Assembly (NCBI RefSeq): GCF_030646015.1
Contig: NZ_JAUSLT010000091.1
Span: 1-38,775, forward strand
Direction: 5' to 3'
Source: Bradyrhizobium sp.
GTDB taxonomy: Bacteria; Pseudomonadota; Alphaproteobacteria; Rhizobiales; Xanthobacteraceae
DNA: 38,775 bases
The notes under the pieces were generated by a model. It made no database searches, had not been told where the DNA came from, and saw only the letters and a program-made list of their open reading frames with translations. How positions within the stretch are numbered: the stretch's first letter is position 1; each line of letters opens with the position of its first letter. The position numbers were made by a program, and so were the translations under genes. Positions 1 through 8,029 of this stretch are shown here, in pieces.

Positions 1-102
1 CGCCACGGCGACGACGGCGAGTACGACGTATTCGAGGATTGTGCGGCCCCTGGAGGCCGTCCGGCCCTTGCCGTCGCTGTCGCTGTGTGCTTCGCCGCTC
101 AT
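1..102 (-). CDS. N-terminal part of an unknown small membrane protein (cut by window edge)
   Basis: Only the first 34 codons are inside the window. The start is the ATG at 102-100 (minus strand), preceded by a good Shine-Dalgarno sequence (GAAGGAG, a few bases upstream). The visible part begins MSGEAHSDSDGKGRT, is polar and charged, and then turns hydrophobic (ILEYVVLAVVAVA), as at the start of a membrane anchor or a late uncleaved signal. It lies 30 bp downstream of pccB on the same strand and may be co-transcribed with it. I do not recognise the family. Confidence 0.55.
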   Translation of the reverse strand, partial: MSGEAHSDSDGKGRTASRGRTILEYVVLAVVAVA

Positions 103-132
103 GCTCTCCTTCGCCGGTCCCGCGGGAGTGTA

Positions 133-1641
133 TCAGAGCCCGTGGAGGCGGGAGAGCGGCCAGTACGTCAGGAACGCTTCGCCGATGACCTCGCGGGTTT
201 CGGCGGGGTCGATGACTGCGTCGATGTAGCCGCGCTCGGCGGCGATGAAGGGGGATAGGAACCGGTCTTCGTACTCCTTGGTACGCGCGGCGATTTTTTC
301 GGCGTCGCCGATGTCGCCGCGGAAGATGATTTCCACCGCGCCCTTGGCACCCATCACGGCGATCTGCGCGGTCGGCCAGGCGTAGTTCATGTCGGCGCCG
401 ATTTCCTTTGACGCCATCACGTCGAACGCGCCGCCATAGGCCTTTCGCGTGATCACGGTGACCAGCGGCACCGTCGCCTGCGAGAACGCGAACAGCAGTT
501 TGGCGCCGTGCTTGATCAGGCCGCCATATTCCTGCGCGGTGCCCGGCAAAAAGCCCGGCACGTCGACGAAGGTCACGATCGGGATGTTGAAGGCGTCGCA
601 GAAGCGGACAAAACGCGCGGCCTTGCGCGAGGCGTCGCTGTCGAGCACGCCCGCCAGCACCATCGGCTGGTTGGCAACGAACCCGACGGTGCGGCCGGCG
701 ATGCGGCCGAAGCCGGTGACAATGTTTTTGGCGAAGGTCTCTGAGATCTCGAAGAAGTCGCCCTCGTCGACGACCTTCAGGATCAGCTCCTTCATGTCGT
801 AGGGCTTGTTCGGATTGTCGGGGATCAGCGTGTCCAGGGACATGTCGACCCGCTCGATGTCGTCAAAACTCGGCCATTCCGGCACGCCGTCGGTGTTGTT
901 GCTGGGCAAAAAGTCGATCAGCCGACGCATCTGCAGCAGCGTCTCGACGTCGTTCTCGAACGCGCCGTCGGCGATCGAGGAGCGCGTGGCGTGCACGCTG
1001 GCGCCGCCGAGCTCTTCCGCCGTCACCACCTCGTTGGTGACGGTCTTCACCACGTCGGGACCGGTGACGAACATGTAGCTGGTGTTCTTCACCATGAAGA
1101 TGAAATCGGTCATGGCGGGCGAATAGACGTCGCCGCCGGCGCAGGGGCCCATGATGACGGAGATCTGCGGGATCACGCCCGAGGCAATGACGTTGCGGCG
1201 GAACACGTAGGAATAGCCCGCCAAGGCAGCTACGCCTTCCTGGATCCGGGCGCCGCCGGCATCGTACAGCCCGATGATCGGCGCCCTCGCCTTCATCGCC
1301 ATGTCCTGGATTTTTACAATCTTCTGCGCATGGGTCTCGGAGAGCGAGCCGCCGAACACGGTAAAATCCTTGGCAAAGACAAAGGTCTTGCGGCCGTTGA
1401 CGGTGCCCCAGCCGGTGACGACGCCGTCGCCCGGCACTTTTGTCTTTTCCATGCCGAATTCGACCGAGCGGTGCTCGACGAACATGTCGAATTCCTCGAA
1501 CGAGCCCTTGTCGAGCAGAAGCTCGATGCGCTCCCGCGCGGTCAGCTTGCCGCGGGCGTGCTGCGCCTCGATGCGCTTTTCGCCGCCGCCGAGTTTTGCC
1601 CCTGCGCGCCGTTCCTCGAGGGTATCCAGGATGTCCTTCAT
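133..1641 (-). CDS. pccB: propionyl-CoA carboxylase beta subunit (acyl-CoA carboxyltransferase)
   Basis: A 502-residue carboxyltransferase subunit of a biotin-dependent acyl-CoA carboxylase. It moves the carboxyl group from biotin to propionyl-CoA, giving methylmalonyl-CoA in the cytosol. The length is usual for PccB. The N-terminal part has the crotonase-like fold with an acyl-CoA site ([12 protein letters not shown], about 125-136; [12 protein letters not shown]). The C-terminal half has the biotin-side signature ([30 protein letters not shown]). The protein starts [12 protein letters not shown], typical of the family. The alpha (biotin) subunit is not in the window. The gene is divergent from the DUF4260 gene across 135 bp. 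A broader acyl-CoA (acetyl or methylcrotonyl) specificity cannot be excluded, but the sequence reads most like PccB. Confidence 0.93.
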   Translation of the reverse strand: MKDILDTLEERRAGAKLGGGEKRIEAQHARGKLTARERIELLLDKGSFEEFDMFVEHRSVEFGMEKTKVPGDGVVTGWGTVNGRKTFVFAKDFTVFGGSLSETHAQKIVKIQDMAMKARAPIIGLYDAGGARIQEGVAALAGYSYVFRRNVIASGVIPQISVIMGPCAGGDVYSPAMTDFIFMVKNTSYMFVTGPDVVKTVTNEVVTAEELGGASVHATRSSIADGAFENDVETLLQMRRLIDFLPSNNTDGVPEWPSFDDIERVDMSLDTLIPDNPNKPYDMKELILKVVDEGDFFEISETFAKNIVTGFGRIAGRTVGFVANQPMVLAGVLDSDASRKAARFVRFCDAFNIPIVTFVDVPGFLPGTAQEYGGLIKHGAKLLFAFSQATVPLVTVITRKAYGGAFDVMASKEIGADMNYAWPTAQIAVMGAKGAVEIIFRGDIGDAEKIAARTKEYEDRFLSPFIAAERGYIDAVIDPAETREVIGEAFLTYWPLSRLHGL

Positions 1642-1776
1642 GTGCTTCCGCCCGCAATTGCCAAGAGATTTCAGGGCGTTCTAGCACGGCATTTTCCCGG
1701 CAGGAAACAGCCCTCTCCGGCCTCTGGTACCGCCGCCCGGCGCGCTTATATCCGGTGGCCCAATGGAGACGACGAC

Positions 1777-2208
1777 ATGACCGATATCGCAGGCCAGGAC
1801 ACGTCAGATGACGCGTCAGGTGCCGCGGCAGGCGCCGCCACCGGGGGGCTGCGGACCCTGCTCCGGCTGGAGGGGCTGGCGCTGTTCGTGGGCATGACCC
1901 TGCTGTATGCGGTCTGGGACGGTTCCTGGTGGGTCTACGCCATCCTGTTTCTGGCGCCCGATTTGAGCTTCCTCGGCTATCTCGTCGGCGCCAGGCCGGG
2001 GGCCATATTCTATAACGCCGCCCACAGCTATCTGGCGCCGATGGCGCTGATCACGTCGGGATTAGCGCTCGCATCGCCGCTGGTGCTCTCGGTGGCGATG
2101 ATCTGGCTGGCGCATATCGGCCTCGACCGCGCGCTCGGCTTCGGCCTGAAATATTTCGCGGGATTTTCCCTGACCCATCTCGGCCGGATCGGACGGGGCG
2201 CGGGCTGA
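1777..2208 (+). CDS. DUF4260 family membrane protein
   Basis: A 143-residue protein with a polar Asp/Ala/Gly-rich N-terminus of about 25 residues, then about four hydrophobic segments (LALFVGMTLLYAVW, VYAILFLAPDLSFLGYLVG, YLAPMALITSGLALASPLVLSVAMIWLAHI). The motifs APDLSFLGYL and HIGLDRALGFGLKY match the DUF4260 family as I know it; its function is unknown. I chose the ATG at 1777 because GGAG lies 8 bp upstream and the hydrophobic core follows directly. The same frame stays open upstream to about position 991, but that part only mirrors pccB on the other strand. It is divergent from pccB. Confidence 0.85.
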   Translation: MTDIAGQDTSDDASGAAAGAATGGLRTLLRLEGLALFVGMTLLYAVWDGSWWVYAILFLAPDLSFLGYLVGARPGAIFYNAAHSYLAPMALITSGLALASPLVLSVAMIWLAHIGLDRALGFGLKYFAGFSLTHLGRIGRGAG

Positions 2209-2217
2209 TCCCGTCTC

Positions 2218-2799
2218 CTACTCCTCGCCATCGCCGAACGGCGGCTCCTTTCCCGGCGGCACTGATGCCTCGGACATCGCCAGCAGCATCGCTACCATGA
2301 TGTAGTTGCCCGCGACCGCCGTGAGATCCACGATCTGCTGATCGCTGAAAACCCGTTTTGCCTGCGCATAGGTTTCGTCGGACACTTTTCGCGCCGTCGT
2401 GAGTTCGGTGACGAAATCGTACACCGCGGCCTCGTCATCGGCCATGTCGGACGGCCGCGCGCCGGTTTTCAGTTCGGCGACGATACGGGACGACAGGCCC
2501 GCCTTCTGCGCCAGCGGCGTATGCGCGTACCACTCGACCTGCGAGCGCCATTGCCGCGCGATGATGAGGATGGCGAACTCATTGAGGTTGAGCGGGACCG
2601 AGGTTTCCCAGCGCAAATAGTGGAACAGGTCGAACAGCCGCTGGCCCAGCACCGGGCTGCGCAGCATCGAATTGTAGGGACCGCCGATGCCGATGCTCGA
2701 AACCTTCACGATCTGCTCGCCGAGCGGTTTTTGCGCGGCGTCGAGCTGGTCCATGGTCAGCTGCGGAAAGCGCGGCGGCCTGGCTGCGGTCGGGTTCAT
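2218..2799 (-). CDS. carboxymuconolactone decarboxylase (CMD) family protein
   Basis: A 193-residue CMD/AhpD-fold protein. The family segment is ARQWRSQVEWYAHTPLAQKAG (about 81-101), with Glu89, Trp90 and His93 where peroxidase-type AhpD proteins carry CxxC. It has no cysteine pair there, so it is the non-redox CMD type and not a thiol peroxidase. Such proteins often act as lactone decarboxylases or are of unknown function; the substrate cannot be told. It ends 10 bp from the DUF4260 stop (convergent). It lies 65 bp downstream of the DOPA-dioxygenase-like gene on the same strand, so the two may share a transcript. Confidence 0.85.
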   Translation of the reverse strand: MNPTAARPPRFPQLTMDQLDAAQKPLGEQIVKVSSIGIGGPYNSMLRSPVLGQRLFDLFHYLRWETSVPLNLNEFAILIIARQWRSQVEWYAHTPLAQKAGLSSRIVAELKTGARPSDMADDEAAVYDFVTELTTARKVSDETYAQAKRVFSDQQIVDLTAVAGNYIMVAMLLAMSEASVPPGKEPPFGDGEE

Positions 2800-2864
2800 G
2801 ATTTCTCCGTGAGTCGAATGTGCACGGAAATGCTAGTCCGACCGCATCGGCGGCGCCAGCGGCG

Positions 2865-3290
2865 TTACGGACGCAACACCGGCTGCGTATTCGGCGGCGG
2901 CGCCGGCTCCAGCGCAGCCTGCTCCGGCAGCTTATCCGCATGCACGGCAAGCGCGGGGCCGATCCAGATTGGATCAGCCTGATGATCCCTACGTGGATTG
3001 GTGGTGTTCGGATGCACCAGAATGCTCAGGCGTCCATGGTTGAGCATCAGCCACGGCACCAGCGCCGGGAATACCTCCGAAGCAAAGGCGACCTGGAACA
3101 TCGCCTGATCGTGCGGGCCCACCTTGACGTCATGCCAGCGCCCCAGCGTGACGGCGAAACGCTCGCCGATCCAGCTGCGCAGCCGCTCGGCCTCCGGCCG
3201 TGTCGCGTTGGGATCGTAATAGACATGGGCATGGAAGCTTGCGATCTCGCTGTTCGATCGCGGCACCGAACCATCCGGCAAGTCCGTCAT
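2865..3290 (-). CDS. DOPA 4,5-dioxygenase family protein
   Basis: A 141-residue protein of the small DOPA 4,5-dioxygenase family (PF08883-like), known from fungal DodA and widespread in proteobacteria. The family hallmarks are visible: FHAHVYYD near residues 19-26, a central VGPHDQAMFQVAF and LSILVHPNT near 90-98. These supply the histidines expected for a metal site. Bacterial members are thought to be extradiol dioxygenases acting on catechol-type substrates, but the true substrate here is unknown. The gene lies 29 bp downstream of the beta-lactamase on the same strand, with AAAGGAA upstream of the ATG. It is probably co-transcribed with its minus-strand neighbours, but no functional link to them is evident. 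Confidence 0.85.
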   Translation of the reverse strand: MTDLPDGSVPRSNSEIASFHAHVYYDPNATRPEAERLRSWIGERFAVTLGRWHDVKVGPHDQAMFQVAFASEVFPALVPWLMLNHGRLSILVHPNTTNPRRDHQADPIWIGPALAVHADKLPEQAALEPAPPPNTQPVLRP

Positions 3291-3319
3291 CCCTGTTTCC
3301 TTTGCGGCGGGCGGCTAAA

Positions 3320-4138
3320 TCAGATCGCACCGATATCGGTGAGGCATCGCTGCGTCAACGTCATGCGGGCGGCGATGTGGCGCGGCTCCAGACAATCCAT
3401 GTTGAGCGCAAACACCGTTTGCGCCGATCCCTTCTCGGCCCAGCCCACCATCCATCCCAGCGACGGTTTTCCGGCTTCGGCGCCCAGCAACCCGCTCTTG
3501 GCGCGGATGACGGCGTCGCCGACTTTCGTCACCACAAGAATATCGCGCACCAGTTCCTGGCTGCGCTTCGATACCGGCAGCACGCCGCGCCTGAGACGGT
3601 CGACGAAATCGACCTGCTGCATCGGGTCGATGCGCAGATCGCCGGTCAGCCAGAACTGGTCGATGCCGCCGCCGATGTCGCGGTTGCCGTATTCAAACAG
3701 ATCGAGATATTTCTGCATCCGCTCGGCGCCGATGCGCCGGGCGATCTCCTGATAGACCGGCACCGCGGAGACGGCGAACGCGGAGCGCATCGTGTGATCC
3801 TTGTTCCAGGGCTCGATGCTTCGCTTCACCCCGTCCCATTTGAACACCTCCGTGTCGGTGTCCGCGACCACGCCGGTCTCCAGCGCGATCAGCGAATTCG
3901 GAATCTTGAAGGTCGAGGCCGGCAGCATCGCCTCGCCGGAGCGATTCTTGTCGCTGGCGACGATCAGATAGTCGTCGACCTTGTAGCCGACGAAGGTGCC
4001 GACGGTTCCCTCGGCGGTAAACCGTTTCGCCAGATCATCGCGGAACTCGCTGCGCTGGGGTGAGACATTGGCAAAGCTGCGGGCGGGCAAAATGCTGGCG
4101 GCGGCGAGAAGACCGAGCGCATGGCGGCGATGGATCAC
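3320..4138 (-). CDS. class D (OXA-type) beta-lactamase
   Basis: A serine beta-lactamase of class D that would hydrolyse beta-lactams in the periplasm. Counting from the proposed GTG start at 4138 (272 residues, the usual class D length), all class D motifs are present: STFK at 75-78 (Ser75 nucleophile, Lys78 to be carbamylated), SAV at 124-126, YGN at 150-152, FWL at 162-164, KSG at 214-216 and WMVGW at 229-233. The N-terminus VIHRRHALGLLAAASILPARSFA contains an Arg-Arg pair before a hydrophobic stretch, so export may be Tat-like. Alternative starts are ATG at 4177 and the farthest upstream ATG at 4234; neither has a clear ribosome site, and both add a non-signal leader. No mobile element lies beside it, so it looks like a resident chromosomal enzyme. 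Confidence 0.9.
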   Translation of the reverse strand: MIHRRHALGLLAAASILPARSFANVSPQRSEFRDDLAKRFTAEGTVGTFVGYKVDDYLIVASDKNRSGEAMLPASTFKIPNSLIALETGVVADTDTEVFKWDGVKRSIEPWNKDHTMRSAFAVSAVPVYQEIARRIGAERMQKYLDLFEYGNRDIGGGIDQFWLTGDLRIDPMQQVDFVDRLRRGVLPVSKRSQELVRDILVVTKVGDAVIRAKSGLLGAEAGKPSLGWMVGWAEKGSAQTVFALNMDCLEPRHIAARMTLTQRCLTDIGAI

Positions 4139-4225
4139 GGGAGCATCCGACGTGGTTGATGGCAGCCGACGATGCATCTGATATCGTGGTAAAACAATGA
4201 CAATCGGGGGGGCCACCTGCGGACT

Positions 4226-4367
4226 CGCGGCCATCCTTCGAGACGCATCGCTCCGCGATGCTCCTCAGGATGAGGTCCGCATATGCTTCGCTGGCGACAC
4301 ACCCCGCTCCCTCATGGTGAGGAGCGCGCCCGCCCTGGCGGGCGCGCGTCTCGAACCATCTGACACA
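4226..4367. repeat. intergenic palindromic repeat between blaD and the FlhB-like gene
   Basis: A non-coding block built of alternating inverted segments: CATCCTTCGAGACGC near the left end and GCGTCTCGAACCATC near the right end are roughly complementary, and CTCCTCAGGATGAGG and CCTCATGGTGAGGAG sit inside. At its right end is a perfect 11-bp stem (4324-4334 with 4337-4347, GCGCGCCCGCC / GGCGGGCGCGC). I recognise this as a style of repeat frequent between genes in Bradyrhizobium-type genomes. It may also serve as a terminator for the minus-strand FlhB-like gene. Confidence 0.6.
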
Positions 4368-4371
4368 ACTG

Positions 4372-4638
4372 CTACCGCACCCGTCGCGACAGCCCGAGCA
4401 CGAAGGCCAGCACTTCCGCCACCGCCTTGTAGAGTTCGGTCGGAATTTCGTCGCCGATCTCGACATTGGCGAGTGCGCCGGCCAGCACCTCGTTTTCCTC
4501 GATCGGGATGTTGTTTTCCCGGGCGACCTCGATGATCTTGGCGCCGATCGATCCCTTGCCCTTGGCGGTGACGCGCGGCGCGCCTGTCTTGTCGTAGTGC
4601 AGCGCGACCGCAAGCCGGCTCCTGGATTCCACTTTCAT
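4372..4638 (-). CDS. FlhB C-terminal-domain protein (EscU/YscU/FlhB switch family, orphan)
   Basis: An 88-residue protein matching only the cytoplasmic C-terminal domain of FlhB (the export-gate substrate-specificity switch). It starts MKVESRSRLAVALHYDKTGAPRVTAKGKG and continues IIEVARENNIPIEENEVLAGALANVEIGDEIP, which are typical FlhB-C blocks. The autocleavage motif NPTH is replaced by VALH, so it should not self-cleave. It has no membrane part. The start overlaps the stop of the upstream FliK-like gene by ATGA (4638-4635), so the two are translationally coupled. Such stand-alone proteins can stand in for part of FlhB in some bacteria; its job here is inferred from pairing with a FliK-like protein. 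Confidence 0.85.
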   Translation of the reverse strand: MKVESRSRLAVALHYDKTGAPRVTAKGKGSIGAKIIEVARENNIPIEENEVLAGALANVEIGDEIPTELYKAVAEVLAFVLGLSRRVR

Positions 4639-6182
4639 AGCGCGCGATCCAGGAAATGCCCGGCGGGCGCCGGCGCCGATTGCGGCGGCTTGCCGTCGCC
4701 GATCACGATATCGCCGGGCACCAGCTCGGCCTTTGTCAATGCCTGGCTGAGCTGCGCCGCACCAGCACGCAGCTGCGTCGCGGTTTCCGGCCGTTCCGCC
4801 CACATCCGCACCGAGGTCGTCTCGCCTATCAGCGAGACCAATGCATGCACCGGACCGGCCGGCTCGACGTCGAGCGAGAAGCGCGCCTGCCATATCCGCT
4901 TGGCGGCTTCGACCTCGCTGCCGCCGCCGTCGCGCGAAATCTCGAACTCCGCCATCGCGGTTCCCTGCGGTGTCGCAAACGGGATTTCGAAATGCCAGCG
5001 CGGCGTCGCCGGATCGATCCGTGGCGCCGAATTATCGATACGATCGGGCAATGACGCCACCTGCAGCAGCGTCTGGCGCGCAATCGCAGCCTCGGTATCG
5101 GCAAGCAGTTTATGCGCGATGGTCGCGGGCGCTGCATCTGCCGGCAGCGACGGCAAGGCGACCGGCTGCGCCGAGGGATGCGCGCCGCGAAATGGCGGAG
5201 GCGCGTTGGCATGGAGGGCGACGTCGGCACTGCTGCGCAGCTCTTTCGGGGAGCCCATGGCCGGCGGCGGCGCGTTGCCGATCTCCTGCAACCCCTCCTG
5301 CAGCACATTCAGCGCGGCGGCCGTCGCCGGGCGTGACCCGCCGCCCGATGCCGGCAAGTCGCCGGCGGCGGCCAGGCGCGCCTGCGGCAGGTGAATATCC
5401 GGCGCGTCGAGGTCGGGAGACTGGGACGGGGCAAGCGGCGGCGCCGCTACATCCCCCGTATCCGTCGCAGCCGCGGCGCCACCGAGCGACGACAGCAGCG
5501 TCTGGCGCAGCACGATCAGCGCGGCCTTCAGATCGGGGATGCCGGCCGGCGGCGATCCCGAGGCCAGCGAGGCCTCGAGAAACAGCCCCGATTTCTGGAA
5601 GGCATTTTTCACTTCGCCGCCGGTGAGGTTCTGGTCGAGGCTGGTGCGCTGCGCCAGCACCAGCGTCACCGCCTGCTGCAGTTGCGGCGGCAGCGTCTTT
5701 GAACCGGCGGCAGTCTCGAGATTCGTAAACAGCGGCCCCTGACTGCCCTGCTGGGTAGCTGCGGTCTGCACCGCGGTCGAAACCGCCAGCTTCTCCAGCG
5801 GCGTCAATGTGTTCTTCGGCAATGCTGAAGTCGTCTGGGAGTTGAGCGCGGCATCGGCCCGCGCCCCGGGCGCCAGGGTTACGGTGTCTCCGGTGGTGTC
5901 ACCGGCCGCGCCAGCACCCTGCCCGACCACGGCCAGCCTGATGCCGCCTTCGCTCTCCGATACCGCCAGCTTCATGGCCTGGCCGGCCTGCAGTGGAACT
6001 TGCGACATCACATCGAGCGAAAGCCCCGATATCGCGATCCGCACCATGTTGTTGGCGAGAACCTGCAGAACCTTGGCGTCGATCACGGTTCCCGGTTGCA
6101 ACATCAGGTCGCGCTCGACGACACCCAAAGTCGCCTGGACGGCGACGGGGGAAAGGATCGGATTGACAGGTGCAATCGACAT
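4635..6182 (-). CDS. fliK: flagellar hook-length control-like protein (FliK C-terminal domain)
   Basis: A 515-residue protein. The N-terminal region (about 1-90) looks like a small beta-rich domain (GTVIDAKVLQVLANNMVRIAISGLSLDV). A long low-complexity Ala/Gly/Pro/Ser middle follows (about 90-370). The C-terminal part (about 380-500; RWHFEIPFATPQGTAMAEFEI, RIWQARFSLDVEPAGPVHALVSL, VRMWAERPETATQLRAG) matches the conserved FliK C-terminal domain, which contacts FlhB-C to stop hook export. Its stop overlaps the start of the FlhB-C protein by four bases. No other flagellar gene is nearby, so this may be a second or non-flagellar copy. The symbol is by domain only. Confidence 0.78.
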   Translation of the reverse strand: MSIAPVNPILSPVAVQATLGVVERDLMLQPGTVIDAKVLQVLANNMVRIAISGLSLDVMSQVPLQAGQAMKLAVSESEGGIRLAVVGQGAGAAGDTTGDTVTLAPGARADAALNSQTTSALPKNTLTPLEKLAVSTAVQTAATQQGSQGPLFTNLETAAGSKTLPPQLQQAVTLVLAQRTSLDQNLTGGEVKNAFQKSGLFLEASLASGSPPAGIPDLKAALIVLRQTLLSSLGGAAAATDTGDVAAPPLAPSQSPDLDAPDIHLPQARLAAAGDLPASGGGSRPATAAALNVLQEGLQEIGNAPPPAMGSPKELRSSADVALHANAPPPFRGAHPSAQPVALPSLPADAAPATIAHKLLADTEAAIARQTLLQVASLPDRIDNSAPRIDPATPRWHFEIPFATPQGTAMAEFEISRDGGGSEVEAAKRIWQARFSLDVEPAGPVHALVSLIGETTSVRMWAERPETATQLRAGAAQLSQALTKAELVPGDIVIGDGKPPQSAPAPAGHFLDRAL

Positions 6183-6269
6183 CGTGAGGTCTCGCTGGAC
6201 TGCAAACGCTAGCCCAGCGGCGTAAACCTCTCGTTAACCGCCGGGGCGCGATCCGTGAAAGAAACTCTC

Positions 6270-6400
6270 GTGTCCCGGACGCGGCGCAGCGCCTTTTAGC
6301 GGTGCGCCGCTGAGCCGGGACCCATCTCGCACCGCAGACCCTGCGCCATGGGTCCCGGTTCTGCGGAGCAGCGTTTCACGCTGCGCCGCGCCCGGGACAC
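6270..6400. repeat. nested inverted-repeat element between ATP12 and the FliK-like gene
   Basis: The outer arms at 6270-6291 and 6379-6400 are complementary at 21 of 22 positions (left arm starts GTGTCCCGGACGCGG; right arm ends CGCGCCCGGGACAC). An inner pair at 6315-6325 (CCGGGACCCAT) and 6348-6358 (ATGGGTCCCGG) is perfect, and a third short pair is CCGCAG 6332-6337 with CTGCGG 6361-6366. The whole 131 bp could fold as a branched hairpin. It is non-coding. The design resembles repeats common between genes in this bacterial group. Confidence 0.75.
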
Positions 6401-6406
6401 GTGGGA

Positions 6407-7189
6407 TCATGCGGCGGGGTTCAACGCCCCAATGATGTCCGCGGCAGCCCTGAAATCGACCAGCCGCGCCCGGCGGCGCGCCGCAACCTCCTCATCGACC
6501 CCCCATTGCTCGATATTCCAGTCCTCATCGACATGGGCGGCGCTCCAGACCTGGTCGGCATCCAGCACACCGCGCAGCAGCGCCAGGGCGAGCAGCGCCG
6601 AGCCGGTCAGGGTCGTCACCACGTGCACGGCGGCGATCGACCAGGGGTCATCGGGCAGCGCCGCGCGGGCCGCCGCGACCGCCGGCTCGGGCTGGCGGAC
6701 ATGCACGATGCCTTCGGCGAGGATAAAATGCGCTCCGAGCACCTCGGCGGCCCAGAACACGACGGGGTCCCAAAGGGCCGCCTCCCGCGCCACCAGCGCC
6801 TGCGGGTGACCGGCGCGATAGAACAGCAAATCGGAACCGAGATATTTGGCGACGTCGTCGGTGACGGCCTCGACCCGCTCGACCACGGCATCGACGACGC
6901 TGTTGGCGAACCTTGTCATCGGCATGGACAGGGGATCGATGAACTCCTGCTGCGCCTCCCATTCCCTGGCGATGGCGTCGGCGATCTCCCGGGTGGGCGC
7001 GGCCAGCGCACGGCCGGAAGGCGTGCGGACCGGCTTGCCGTCCAGCGTGATCGCAAACCCGCCCGCCCCTTCGACGACACCGGCATGGGTGTAAAACCGC
7101 TTGCGGCGCGGTCCGCGCGTCGTGCGCCGGACCGCTTCCTCCGGATCGAGTTGGGATTTCCCGGCCACTTCATCGAACAGTTCGCGCAT
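6407..7189 (-). CDS. ATP12 family F1-ATPase assembly chaperone
   Basis: A 260-residue protein of the ATP12 family. In mitochondria ATP12 binds the F1 alpha subunit during assembly; the alphaproteobacterial homologues presumably do the same in the cytosol. Recognisable blocks are RRKRFYTHAGVVEGAGGFAITLDGKPVRTPSG (N-terminal ATP12 domain), ADAIAREWEAQ, IDPLSMPMTRFANSVVD, YLGSDLLFYRA and the C-terminal WSAAHVDEDWNIEQWG. I chose ATG 7189 (MRELFDEVAGKSQLDPEEAV). The frame extends to a TTG at 7225, but that adds an unlikely leader and has no better ribosome site. The gene marks the left edge of the core-type sequence before the accessory block. Confidence 0.9.
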   Translation of the reverse strand: MRELFDEVAGKSQLDPEEAVRRTTRGPRRKRFYTHAGVVEGAGGFAITLDGKPVRTPSGRALAAPTREIADAIAREWEAQQEFIDPLSMPMTRFANSVVDAVVERVEAVTDDVAKYLGSDLLFYRAGHPQALVAREAALWDPVVFWAAEVLGAHFILAEGIVHVRQPEPAVAAARAALPDDPWSIAAVHVVTTLTGSALLALALLRGVLDADQVWSAAHVDEDWNIEQWGVDEEVAARRRARLVDFRAAADIIGALNPAA

Positions 7190-7458
7190 GCGGTTTTCGG
7201 TCTCTGCCCCGGGGCGATAAATCAAGCCCGAACGTACGACATGGGCGAGTGCAAATAAAGCGAACGGGCTGACAATAGCAAAGGTTGCGGTGCAGATGCG
7301 GGCGGCAACTCGGTTGTGCCGGCCGGGTGGTGCCGGCTGCAGGCAGGTTCCGTATGCTCAGAGAGGATTTGGGTACGGGGGCGGATTGCCCGGCCTGTCG
7401 AACAGACTGCCGCCAAGATGCCGTCCCGGTGCAGCGGGTGCATCCGTGAACTGGAATT

Positions 7459-7800
7459 TCATCCTCGTCGCTTCATGATTGCCTCAGGATAGGTCTGCGC
7501 GAGATCAAGACTGGCTCGCATTGCCATCTCCAGCAGATAGCTGCGCAGCTGCCGATCGCTGATCGGCCTGCCGCAACGGGCAAGGTCGGTGGCGACCTTG
7601 GCAATCACGTCATCGTGGCCAGGATTTTCGCGATCGGCCAAGTGGACCGACCAAGCATAGTCCTCCATGGCCTCGCTCTCCAGGCCCATGCGCTGCCCCG
7701 CCCACAGGCCGAACAGAATATTTCTGCGAGCGATCTCGGCGTCGCGGGTATCGTATTCGGTTTGATAGGGGTCGTCGTTCGTTCGCAAATGCGATGCCAT
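7459..7800 (-). CDS. DUF1476 protein (ATP synthase inhibitor zeta-like), paralogue 1
   Basis: A 113-residue protein of the DUF1476 family. The Paracoccus member (zeta) binds F1 and blocks ATP hydrolysis. The core is clear: DAEIARRNILFGLWAGQRMGLESEAMEDYAWSVHLAD (about 21-57) followed by PGHDDVIAKVATDLARCGRPISDRQLRSYLLEMAMRAS. The N-terminus (MASHLRTNDDPYQTEY) lacks the usual acidic FDDRE-AFE-KFA start, which in Paracoccus carries the inhibitory segment. GAGGAG 5 bp before the ATG at 7800 decides the start; an ATG at 7812 is less well placed. A second paralogue lies at 16661-16957. It is divergent from terC copy 1 and has a conserved promoter module. Confidence 0.85.
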   Translation of the reverse strand: MASHLRTNDDPYQTEYDTRDAEIARRNILFGLWAGQRMGLESEAMEDYAWSVHLADRENPGHDDVIAKVATDLARCGRPISDRQLRSYLLEMAMRASLDLAQTYPEAIMKRRG

Positions 7801-7853
7801 GGCGCTCCTCATTTCCTGGTTCACTCCGAGCCTACCGCTGCGGGCTCGAACCG

Positions 7854-7913
7854 AAGATAGAGGCCAGGCCGGGCACGCGCCAATTGGAACGTTCAATAGT
7901 TCGGATTGAGGGT
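7854..7913 (-). promoter_or_regulatory. predicted promoter/operator of DUF1476 paralogue 1
   Basis: On the minus strand: a dyad TCAAT-N7-ATTGA (7909-7893), then TTGGCG as -35 (7883-7878), an 18-bp spacer, then TATCTT as -10 (7859-7854), about 53 bp before the ATG. On the plus strand the shared block reads CCAATTGGA-N4-TCAAT-N7-ATTGAGGGT (7880-7913). The same elements with the same spacing occur before paralogue 2, while the filler bases differ. The regulator is unknown. Confidence 0.55.
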
Positions 7914-8029
7914 TTGCACCCACCGTCGGCCACGTCTGCTTGCTATCGTAGGTGGGGGCCTAGCGGAAAAGCCCGGAATTTCTAGTCGGCGCACACCTCG
8001 GATTGCGGCGGGCCTACTTGGAGGACTTG

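Noticed and set aside
991..1776. Long plus-strand frame continuous with the DUF4260 gene
   Set aside because: It is the antisense mirror of pccB, has an Ala/Arg/His-rich random-like product, and a good ribosome site marks the true start at 1777.
7190..7458. Integration site or tRNA end at the left edge of the accessory block
   Set aside because: I found no tRNA-like cloverleaf, no integrase and no direct repeat shared with the right edge near 23081-23125.
7880..7897. FixK/FNR box upstream of DUF1476 paralogue 1 (TTGGAACGTTCAA)
   Set aside because: The half-sites are TTGG and TCAA with a 5-bp gap, which does not match TTGA-N6-TCAA. The same 5-bp gap in paralogue 2 shows it is part of a different motif.
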